A stretch of DNA of 6,683 nt from an uncultured Alphaproteobacteria bacterium (GTDB lineage Bacteria > Pseudomonadota > Alphaproteobacteria > Minwuiales > Minwuiaceae), in assembly GCA_913064755.1 (NCBI GenBank), contig CAJYBQ010000188.1, positions 1-6,683 of the forward strand. Reading direction: 5' to 3'. The position numbers and the translations under genes are program-made. The first letter of the stretch is position 1; every line of letters starts with the position of its first letter. Shown in pieces: positions 1-5,989 of this stretch. The notes beneath the pieces are model-generated. The model saw only the letters and a list, made by a program, of their open reading frames with translations. It searched no databases and was not told the DNA's origin.

Positions 1-1
1 C

Positions 2-526
2 CGCCTGCCCCGGATGCTGCGCCGGACGCCCGCCGTGTTCACGGCCGACCCCCCCGTCCACGCACTGCCGACCGCGGTCGAGCGAGCAGACATCGCCATC
101 CAGGCCGCGGCCATGGCGCGCCGGATGGGGCATGAACCGCGTGTCGGCCTCGTGTCCTATTCCACCTTCGGCAATTCGACCCACGCAACGTCGGACAATA
201 TTCGTGGCGCGGTCTCCCTGCTCGACTCCCGGGAACTCGATTTCGAGTATGACGGTGAAATGTCGGTCGACGTGGCGCTGAACCCCGAACTGATGGACCT
301 CTATCCGTTCTCCCGCCTTTCGGGTCCGGCAAACGTGCTGATCATGCCCGGTCTCCAGTCCGCCAATATCGCGGCGAAGCTGCTGCAGTCACTCGGCGGT
401 GCCACGGTGCTGGGGCCATTGCTGATGGGCCTTTCGCACCCGGCGCAGGTCGTACCCATCGGTGCCTCGGTATCCGACCTGGTGTCCGCCGCAGCGCTTG
501 CAGCCTACGACGCAGGCAAGCGCTGA
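2..526 (+). CDS. maeB: NADP-dependent malic enzyme, C-terminal phosphotransacetylase-like domain (5' partial)
   Basis: This is the last ~174 residues of a malic enzyme of the large fused MaeB type, which decarboxylates malate to pyruvate with NADP in the cytoplasm. The family is roughly 750-770 residues long, so most of it, including the catalytic malic-enzyme part, lies upstream of the window. What is visible matches the C-terminal phosphotransacetylase-like domain. Recognisable stretches are EPRVGLVSYSTFGNS, the YDGEMSVDVALNPEL block, FSRLSGPANVLIMPGLQSANIAAKLLQ and GPLLMGLSHPAQVVP. In this family that domain is thought to be regulatory (acetyl-CoA binding) rather than an active transferase. 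The frame is open to the left edge, so the ATG at 14 is internal. The first ~30 residues fit the family less well: the usual D-T-x-V stretch reads DPPVHALP, which may be sequence error at the edge. No clear intrinsic terminator follows the TGA. Confidence 0.9.
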   Translation, partial: RLPRMLRRTPAVFTADPPVHALPTAVERADIAIQAAAMARRMGHEPRVGLVSYSTFGNSTHATSDNIRGAVSLLDSRELDFEYDGEMSVDVALNPELMDLYPFSRLSGPANVLIMPGLQSANIAAKLLQSLGGATVLGPLLMGLSHPAQVVPIGASVSDLVSAAALAAYDAGKR

Positions 527-684
527 AGCCGGTTCCAGGCGCGCGCCCAGGTAGCATCTTCACGGTATAAATACGTACGTCCGACACGAAAGCGTAACCA
601 GATCACCAACATGTAGCGGGTTCCTGCTCTTGATGCTTTACCGCGTTAGGAGTCCGTTTACCCATCGACATGTAGGGTTTGGGT
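527..684 (+). promoter_or_regulatory. Leader/promoter region of the histidine kinase gene
   Basis: This 158-base spacer is visibly richer in A/T than the flanking genes and should hold the kinase promoter. A TATAAAT at 566-572 resembles a -10 box, but no convincing -35 lies at the right distance. It is followed by the palindrome ACGTACGT at 573-580. TTTACC occurs at 637-642 and 657-662, exactly 20 bases apart. TTAG-N7-TTTA at 646-660 has the spacing of a CtrA site (TTAA-N7-TTAA) with two mismatches. ACATGTAG occurs twice (609-616, 668-675). No tRNA, small-RNA fold or intrinsic terminator was recognised. Treating it as regulatory is inference from position and composition. Confidence 0.35.
609..680 (+). 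repeat. Short direct repeat ACATGTAG(C)GGGTT, two copies
   Basis: Copy one is at 609-622 and copy two at 668-680, their starts 59 bases apart. They share ACATGTAG followed by GGGTT, with one extra C in copy one. Each contains the palindrome ACATGT and an ATG directly followed by TAG. Copy two overlaps the kinase SD sequence (AGGG at 674-677). The repeat is directly visible. Its function, if any, is unknown; an operator pair or a chance repeat are both possible. Confidence 0.4.
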
Positions 685-2928
685 ATGAGTGTGTCACACC
701 AACATACCTCGCACGGCGATAATGCCGACAAGCCCGCGCTGGGACTGGCGGAGCGCGTGCGTAGCGGATGGATGCTGCGACCGATGAATACGTCGCTGCT
801 GCTCACGCTGGTCGCGGCGATGGGATGCCTGATCGCGTTCGCCACGCACCGTTGGGTCAGCTCGCTGGAACTGCAGGTCGTGGCGGGTGCCGCGACAGCC
901 GCACTCGGGTTCGGCATTGCCGTGGCTTTCTGGACCTCGCGGCGCAAGCAGCTGACCATGGCGCTTGTCCACCAGATGGGCGAACTGGTGGATGGCCTGG
1001 CCCTGTTCAACCACAGCGATCGACTGATTTCCGCGCCATCCGGTGTGTTGAGCGCCTTCCCCCGCCTGGATCGCCGGTCCTTCATCAAGCGCATGGCCGA
1101 GACGGCGCGCTGCATCGATACGGACAATGGCCTGCCGCAGAACTTTCCCGACATCGGGGCCAACCTGCTGCGCCAGTTCGTCAATGGCGGCGTGCAGGAA
1201 ATTCGCCTCGAACTGCATGACGGTCGCACGCTCGTCCTCGGCCAGGTCTTCCTGGATGACGGTCCGCGCATGCTGATCGTCCGCAACACGACGGAAGCGA
1301 CCCAGCGGGAGCGCGCCCTGCGGGAGAGCGAGGCCCGATACATCCGCCTGACACAGATCGCGTCCGACTGGGTCTGGGAAACCGATGCGAACCACCGCTT
1401 CACCTCCGTGTCCGGCAGGTTCGAGGAACTCACCGGGGTGCAGCCGGAAACCCTGATCGGCAAGCGGTTCATCGAGGTCGCGAACCTGCGCCAGGATCCC
1501 GCTGTCGTCCAGGACCTGCAGCGCCTGATGCAGGAGCATGATCACTTCAGCGACGTGATCTGTCCGCTGAAGGTGACCGGCACATCCGGGCCGGTGCAAC
1601 TGCGCATCGCCGCGCATCCGATGCACGACACCACGGGCAGGTTCCTGGGGTACCGAGGCGTCGCAGCCGATGTCACCCGCCAGCGCATGGCGGAAGTGGA
1701 TGCGGAGCGCGCGCGCCGTTCGGTCAAGGATGCCATCGCGGCCGCGTCGGAAGGCATCGCGCTGTTCGACAGCTCCAACCAGTTCCTGATGTGCAACCGC
1801 ACGCTCGCCAATGCCTTCGCCCCGGCCGGTCACCTGCTGCAGCAGGGATGCACGCTGGAAGAGATCGTCACCGGCATGTTCGACGCCCGCCTGCTGAGAC
1901 TGCCGGAGGGAACGGGCATGGCCTCCCAGCGCCGGATGCTGGAAGAACTCTGTCGCGGCGACCTGCGGCGGGAATTTGCCGGAACCAAGGGACGGTGGTA
2001 CCGCGTCGGCGCCAACAAGACCGCCGATGACGGCCTGATCCTGATCGTCTCCGACATCACCGAACTGAAGAAGCACGAGGCAACGCTGGCCGCCCGGATC
2101 GACGAGTTGCAACTGACCAAGACGAAACTGACAGAGCAGAAGGAAACCCTGTCACGCTTCGCCGACAGCCTCGCCATCGCCCGCAACGAGGCGGAAGCGG
2201 CAAGTCGCGCCAAGTCCGGGTTCCTCGCCGCCGTCAGCCACGAACTGCGCACGCCGCTGAATGCCATCATCGGATTCTCCGAGGTCATGAGCGCGGAGTC
2301 CTTCGGGTCCCTCGGCAGTCCGAAATACAAGGAATACGCGGCCGACATCCTGGATTCCGGGCAGCACCTGCTGGGCCTGATCAACAATATCCTCAACCTC
2401 TCCAAGGCCGAGGCCGGCAGCCTGACGCTCGATTGCCAGGTCGTCGATCTGACCCAGGTGATCGAGGCGTCGTCGCGCATTGCCTGCCCGCGCACGATGG
2501 CTACACCGCTGGCCGTCGACATCGACCCGGAGCTTGGCGAGGTGGAGGTCGATGCGCAGAAGCTGAAACAGGTCCTGATCAACCTGATTTCCAACGCGGT
2601 CAAGTTCACCCCGTCCACGGGTACCATCGGGCTGCGCGCAACCCGGCTCGACAACGGGTTCGAGATCGCGATCTCTGACACGGGCATCGGCATGCGGGCG
2701 GAAGAGATTCCGCAGGCCCTGACGGCGTTCCGCCAGATCGACAGCTCCCTCGGGCGCAAGTATGACGGCACCGGCCTGGGGCTGCCGCTGGCCAAGCGTT
2801 TCACCGAACTCCACGGCGGCTCGCTGCGCATCGAGAGCTCGCTGGGTGAAGGCACCACGGTGACCGTCTTCTTCCCCGACCAGGTGCAGACCGGGGAAAC
2901 CGACCAGGACGCTGCACAGGTCGCCTGA
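685..2928 (+). CDS. Membrane-anchored PAS-domain sensor histidine kinase, PleC/DivJ-like HisKA type
   Basis: A 747-residue kinase that should autophosphorylate on histidine and pass phosphate to a response regulator not present in the window. Two hydrophobic helices (about 37-53 and 63-84) form a membrane hairpin with almost no periplasmic loop, so sensing is probably in the membrane or cytoplasm. Three sensor units follow: a degenerate PAS_7-like one (~92-205), a classical PAS (~215-335, with SDWVWETD and ending in GVAADVTRQR) and a PAS_7-type domain (~346-460, ending in VSDITELKKHE). A coiled coil (~455-510) leads to HisKA, with the phospho-acceptor His519 in VSHELRTPLNA. The ATPase domain has N-box Asn637, the DTGIGM motif (Asp665) and GTGLGL (695-700). 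There is no receiver domain. The GPLG-like SFGSLGSPKYKEYAADILDSGQHLLGLI segment is characteristic of the PleC/DivJ group. ATG 685 is preferred over the in-frame TTG 679 because AGGG (674-677) lies 7 bases before it. An in-frame TAG at 673 blocks any earlier start. Confidence 0.9.
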   Translation: MSVSHQHTSHGDNADKPALGLAERVRSGWMLRPMNTSLLLTLVAAMGCLIAFATHRWVSSLELQVVAGAATAALGFGIAVAFWTSRRKQLTMALVHQMGELVDGLALFNHSDRLISAPSGVLSAFPRLDRRSFIKRMAETARCIDTDNGLPQNFPDIGANLLRQFVNGGVQEIRLELHDGRTLVLGQVFLDDGPRMLIVRNTTEATQRERALRESEARYIRLTQIASDWVWETDANHRFTSVSGRFEELTGVQPETLIGKRFIEVANLRQDPAVVQDLQRLMQEHDHFSDVICPLKVTGTSGPVQLRIAAHPMHDTTGRFLGYRGVAADVTRQRMAEVDAERARRSVKDAIAAASEGIALFDSSNQFLMCNRTLANAFAPAGHLLQQGCTLEEIVTGMFDARLLRLPEGTGMASQRRMLEELCRGDLRREFAGTKGRWYRVGANKTADDGLILIVSDITELKKHEATLAARIDELQLTKTKLTEQKETLSRFADSLAIARNEAEAASRAKSGFLAAVSHELRTPLNAIIGFSEVMSAESFGSLGSPKYKEYAADILDSGQHLLGLINNILNLSKAEAGSLTLDCQVVDLTQVIEASSRIACPRTMATPLAVDIDPELGEVEVDAQKLKQVLINLISNAVKFTPSTGTIGLRATRLDNGFEIAISDTGIGMRAEEIPQALTAFRQIDSSLGRKYDGTGLGLPLAKRFTELHGGSLRIESSLGEGTTVTVFFPDQVQTGETDQDAAQVA

Positions 2929-2973
2929 CGGATCGATCCAGCCACGTGCATGGCCCCTGCGCGCCGATCTACG

Positions 2974-3003
2974 CTGACAGCCACCGCGAAGCCGCGCTAT
3001 CCT
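2974..3003 (+). promoter_or_regulatory. Putative sigma-70-type promoter for the amidohydrolase genes
   Basis: CTGACA (2974-2979, five of six matches to TTGACA) and TATCCT (2998-3003, four of six to TATAAT) are 18 bases apart. Transcription would start near 3010, leaving a leader of about 40 bases before the GTG at 3050. The ATG at 3014 would then be almost leaderless, which favours the GTG start. The matches are seen; activity is inferred, and chance matches of this quality are common. Confidence 0.35.
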
Positions 3004-3035
3004 GCCCCCGACAATGCCTGAAACAAGTGCATCCT

Positions 3036-3042
3036 GGGGAGG
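3036..3042 (+). promoter_or_regulatory. Strong Shine-Dalgarno deciding the GTG start of the first amidohydrolase
   Basis: GGGGAGG ends 7 bases before GTG 3050, an ideal spacing. It lies inside the longer reading that begins at ATG 3014, and that ATG has no purine-rich SD before it (its upstream bases are C-rich). The same nine bases, CTGGGGAGG, precede the next gene at 4209-4217. Confidence 0.8.
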
Positions 3043-3049
3043 AAACGTC

Positions 3050-4156
3050 GTGGACTATCTGCCGATATCAGCTGACTCGCACATTACCGAACCGCCCGAT
3101 TGCTACACCGCGCGCATCGACCATGCCTGGAAGGACCGGGCGCCGCATATCACCGTCGATCCGAAGTTCGGTGACGTCTTTGTCATTCCCGGCCTGAACA
3201 AGCCGATCCCCATGGGACTGATCGCCGCCGCCGGGCGCGACCCGAAGGATCTTCGCTTCGGCGCTGACAACTACAAGGAACTCCACCCGGGCGGCTGGGA
3301 TCCGGTGCAACGGCTGAAGGACCAGGACCGCGACGGGGTCTACGGGGAGATCATCTACCCCTCGGTCGGCATGCTGCTCTGCAACCACCCCGACTTCGAC
3401 TACAAGAAGGCCTGTTTCGACGCCTACAACATCTGGCTGCAGGAATTCTGCGACTCGGCCCCGAACAGGCTGTTCGGCATGGCGCAACTGGCCATGCGCT
3501 CCGTCGACGAAGGCATCGAGGAACTGCGCAAGGCAAGGGAAATGGGCTTCCGCGGCGTCATGATGCCGGGAAATCCGCAGGTCGAGGACTATGATTCAGA
3601 GGTCTATGCGCCGTTCTACGAGGCCGCGATCGACCTCGACATGCCCCTGTCCTTCCACATCCTGACCAGCGGTTCCGACCAGGTGAACGTGAAACAGCTC
3701 GGCGCCAAGATCAACAGCTTCCAGGCCATCATCCGGGGCTGCCAGGACATCCTGGGCATGCTGATCTTCGGCGGCGTCTTCGACCGCCATCCGACGCTGA
3801 AGATCGTCTGCGTCGAGGCGGATGCCGGTTGGGCGCCGCACTGGATGTACCGTGCCGACCATTCCTACAAGCGGCACCGGTACTGGCTTACCTGCGCCGA
3901 ACTGGAACGCATGCCGTCCGACTACTTCAAGGAAAACATCTACCTGACCTTCCAGGACGACTGGTCGGCGCTGAAGGCGAAGGACGAGCTGAACACCGAT
4001 CGGCTGATGTGGGCCAACGACTTCCCGCATTCGGATTCAACCTGGCCGTGGAGCCAGGACATGCTTGCCGAGCATACGCAGGGTCTCACCGCGCATGCAA
4101 AGCGGCGCATCCTGCATGACAATGTGCGGGAACTCTACAACCTGCCCCTCAACTGA
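3050..4156 (+). CDS. Metal-dependent amidohydrolase, Amidohydro_2 (PF04909-type) family
   Basis: A 368-residue cytoplasmic TIM-barrel hydrolase of the Amidohydro_2 family, which includes ACMSD-type decarboxylases and many uncharacterised hydrolases. Family marks, numbered from the GTG start, are the N-terminal D9-S-H11-I-T-E14-P motif on the first strand, His203 in MPLSFHILTSG, His247 and Glu256 in FDRHPTLKIVCVEADAGW, and Asp324 in WANDFPHSDSTWP near the C-terminus. These are the likely metal or catalytic positions by family analogy. There is no signal peptide or membrane segment, and the length is normal for the family. GTG 3050 is chosen because GGGGAGG lies 7 bases upstream and the protein then begins directly at the conserved strand (MDYLPISADSH). 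The longer ATG 3014 form adds 12 residues with no family match. It is followed after 69 bases by a second amidohydrolase, probably in the same operon. The substrate cannot be named; hydrolysis or non-oxidative decarboxylation are both open. Confidence 0.88.
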   Translation: MDYLPISADSHITEPPDCYTARIDHAWKDRAPHITVDPKFGDVFVIPGLNKPIPMGLIAAAGRDPKDLRFGADNYKELHPGGWDPVQRLKDQDRDGVYGEIIYPSVGMLLCNHPDFDYKKACFDAYNIWLQEFCDSAPNRLFGMAQLAMRSVDEGIEELRKAREMGFRGVMMPGNPQVEDYDSEVYAPFYEAAIDLDMPLSFHILTSGSDQVNVKQLGAKINSFQAIIRGCQDILGMLIFGGVFDRHPTLKIVCVEADAGWAPHWMYRADHSYKRHRYWLTCAELERMPSDYFKENIYLTFQDDWSALKAKDELNTDRLMWANDFPHSDSTWPWSQDMLAEHTQGLTAHAKRRILHDNVRELYNLPLN

Positions 4157-4185
4157 GCGGCAGACAGCTTCGACGGATGACGAAC

Positions 4186-4203
4186 GGCCCCGCGATCGGG
4201 GCC
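4186..4203 (+). other. Perfect GC-rich stem-loop between the two amidohydrolase genes
   Basis: A 7-bp perfect stem, GGCCCCG / CGGGGCC, closes a CGAT loop. It is 29 bases after the stop of the first amidohydrolase and 7 bases before the SD of the second. There is no T-run after it, so it is not a standard intrinsic terminator. It could be a processing or stability element, a modulator of ribosome access to the next SD, or chance in GC-rich DNA. Confidence 0.45.
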
Positions 4204-4210
4204 AGAGGCT

Positions 4211-4217
4211 GGGGAGG
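4211..4217 (+). promoter_or_regulatory. Shine-Dalgarno of the second amidohydrolase
   Basis: GGGGAGG lies 8 bases before ATG 4226 and fixes that start. Together with the two preceding bases (CT) it is identical to the site before the first amidohydrolase, suggesting both are translated strongly. Confidence 0.75.
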
Positions 4218-4225
4218 CGTGGATC

Positions 4226-5911
4226 ATGCTGGATATCAAGATCACCAACGCCCGTATCGTGGATGGCAGCGGCGGCCCGTCGCGCATGGGCGAAGTCGGC
4301 ATCAGCGACGGAAAGATCGTCGCCCTGGGCAGTGTCGAGGGCGACGCCCGCAAGGTGATCGACGCGAAGGGTCACGTGGTGGCCCCCGGCTTCGTCGACA
4401 TCCATACCCACTATGATGCGCAGGTCGTCTGGGACCGCATGATGACGATCAGCCCGTGGCACGGCGTGACCACGGCCGTCATCGGCAATTGCGGCTTCGG
4501 CGTCGCACCGACCCGCCCCGACGACCGCGACCTGATCATCCGCACGCTCGAGAAGGTGGAGGGGATGAGTGTCGATGCCCTGAACGCCGGTCTGGGCGAC
4601 TGGGGCTTCGAGAGCTTTCCCGAATACATGGACGCGCTGGAAGCCCAGGGGACGGCGATCAACCTGGCCGTCCTGTTCGGTCACACGCCGCTGCGCCTCT
4701 ACGTCATGGGCGTGGAAGCCACGGAACGGGCGGCAACCGATGACGAGATCGCGACCATGCGCGGCCTGTTTGCCGAGGGGCTGGAGGCCGGGGCGCTGGG
4801 CTTCGCGACATCCAAGGCCGTGACCCATACCGGGTTCGAGGGTCGGCCCGTGCCGAGCCGCCTGGCAACGTTCGAGGAAATCCTGAGCCTCGCGACCGTC
4901 ATGGGCGAACAGAAGACCGGCCTGATGCAGGCGACCATCGGGCGCGACCTCTTCCTGGACGAATTCGAGACCATCACCCGCGCCACCGGGCGCCCCATTT
5001 CATGGACTGCCTTGCTGGCCGGCGTTTCCCTGGCCGAGGGTGATCACATGGACCAGCTGCGCCGCTCTGCCGAACTGAGTGCGCAGGGGCTGCCGATCTA
5101 TCCCCAGGTGACACCGCGTGCACTGATGTTCGAACAGCAGTTCAGCGCCCCCTTCATCTTCGAACCCATGTCGATATTCCGCGATGTGCGCGGTGCCGAT
5201 CACGAAGGCAAGAAGCGCATCTATGCCGACAACGCATTCCGTGACGCGTTCCGCCACAAGATGGACGGCAATGCCAAGCCGACCTTCATCCGGTCCTTCG
5301 AGAAAACCATCATCGCGGATGTGCCCGGCGCGCCCGAACTGTCCGAGCGCCTGTTGCGTGACGTGGCCGAGGAACGCGGCATGGCCATGACCGACCTGAT
5401 CCTCGACCTGTCGCTGGAGACCGACCTGGAAGCCCGTTTCCGCATGCCGGTGGCCAATCACGAGGAAGACGAGGTCGAACCGCTGCTGCAGGATTCATCC
5501 ACCGTCATCGGCCTGTCCGATGCCGGCGCACATGCCAGCCAGCTTTGCGATGCCTGCCTGCCGACATGGCTGCTGGGCCGCTGGGTGCGGGAAAAGGGCG
5601 TGTTCTCCGTCGAGGAAGCGGTCCGCATGCTGACCAGCCGCCCGGCGGAAGTCTTCGGCATCACGGATCGCGGCACGCTGGCCGAGGGTCGGCCGGCCGA
5701 CATCGTGATCTTCGACCCGGAAACGGTCGGGTCAGGCCCCATCCAGCGGGTCCATGACTTCCCCGCAGGTGCCGACCGGCTGATCGCCGACGCCGACGGA
5801 ATCGACGCGGTGATCGTCAACGGCACCCTGCTGCGCCAGTCCGGCACCGACATGGTGGACCCCGCCGGTGCCCTGCCCGGCAAGCTGCTGCGCAACGGCC
5901 ACGCTGCCTGA
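4226..5911 (+). CDS. Amidohydrolase of the D-aminoacylase / Amidohydro_3 family (N-acyl-D-amino-acid deacylase-like)
   Basis: A 561-residue cytoplasmic enzyme with the layout of the D-aminoacylase branch of the amidohydrolase superfamily. Visible marks are the N-terminal beta-sandwich start DIKITNARIVDGSG, the metal motif PGFVDIHTHYD (His60, His62), INCG-type IGNCGFG with Cys89, the GALGFATS segment, SDAGAH (Asp432, His436) as the catalytic-aspartate region, and the C-terminal LTSRPAEVFGITDRGTLAEGRPADIVIFD. Characterised D-aminoacylases also use two mid-barrel histidines (H-x-R-x-E and SHHK regions). Here those regions appear to read MQATIGRD (~234-241) and ISWTALLAG (~258-266), so both histidines look replaced. 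The fold is therefore well supported, but D-aminoacyl deacylation is not. The subfamily probably acts on another amide or ring substrate, or uses a single-metal site. It lies 69 bases after the first amidohydrolase and 78 before a carboxylase subunit, which suggests one catabolic unit. Confidence 0.85.
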   Translation: MLDIKITNARIVDGSGGPSRMGEVGISDGKIVALGSVEGDARKVIDAKGHVVAPGFVDIHTHYDAQVVWDRMMTISPWHGVTTAVIGNCGFGVAPTRPDDRDLIIRTLEKVEGMSVDALNAGLGDWGFESFPEYMDALEAQGTAINLAVLFGHTPLRLYVMGVEATERAATDDEIATMRGLFAEGLEAGALGFATSKAVTHTGFEGRPVPSRLATFEEILSLATVMGEQKTGLMQATIGRDLFLDEFETITRATGRPISWTALLAGVSLAEGDHMDQLRRSAELSAQGLPIYPQVTPRALMFEQQFSAPFIFEPMSIFRDVRGADHEGKKRIYADNAFRDAFRHKMDGNAKPTFIRSFEKTIIADVPGAPELSERLLRDVAEERGMAMTDLILDLSLETDLEARFRMPVANHEEDEVEPLLQDSSTVIGLSDAGAHASQLCDACLPTWLLGRWVREKGVFSVEEAVRMLTSRPAEVFGITDRGTLAEGRPADIVIFDPETVGSGPIQRVHDFPAGADRLIADADGIDAVIVNGTLLRQSGTDMVDPAGALPGKLLRNGHAA

Positions 5912-5944
5912 TCCCTGTCCGCCCGACCTCTGCCCGCCTGATCC
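5906..5944 (+). repeat. Short direct repeat GCCTGATCC spanning the stop codon
   Basis: GCCTGATCC is found at 5906-5914, where it contains the TGA stop of the second amidohydrolase, and again at 5936-5944, 30 bases on. The bases between are rich in C and T and contain a similar TGTCCGCCC / TGCCCGCC pair, so the spacer may come from a small local duplication. It may equally be chance. Confidence 0.35.
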
Positions 5945-5989
5945 TTCTATCAAACTCTCTCTGAAACACCCGTTGGAGCCCGCCTCACC

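Noticed and set aside
538..547. GGCGCGCGCC palindrome after maeB as a terminator
   Set aside because: It has no loop and no T-run, so it cannot act as an intrinsic terminator; such GC palindromes are common at this base composition.
679..684. TTG at 679 as the start of the kinase
   Set aside because: ATG 685 has the better SD spacing (7 bases from AGGG) and a preferred start codon; the TTG would be only 1 base from AGGG.
603..1472. Antisense reading frame (289 codons) covering the kinase promoter and N-terminus
   Set aside because: No family motif is visible, the composition is Ser/Arg-rich, and it conflicts with the well-supported + strand gene.
694..2112. Long antisense reading frame (472 codons, - strand) inside the histidine kinase gene
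   Set aside because: It is a shadow frame of a GC-rich gene: its protein has low-complexity composition and no recognisable motifs, while the + strand encodes a complete kinase with all catalytic motifs.
2930..2948. Palindromes GGATCGATCC (2930-2939) and CACGTG (2943-2948) after the kinase stop as an operator
   Set aside because: Short palindromes are frequent by chance and no spaced repeat or second copy supports a binding site.
1830..2984. Antisense reading frame (384 codons, - strand) across the kinase ATPase domain
   Set aside because: Its product is rich in Ser/Arg/Pro with no domain signature and no SD, as expected for the antisense of a high-GC gene.
4037..4828. Antisense reading frame (263 codons) across both amidohydrolases
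   Set aside because: It spans the end of one well-supported gene, the gap and the start of another, and has no recognisable protein features.
5912..5989. Independent promoter before the carboxylase subunit
   Set aside because: The C/T-rich gap has no paired -35/-10 boxes that could be supported; read-through from the upstream gene is simpler.
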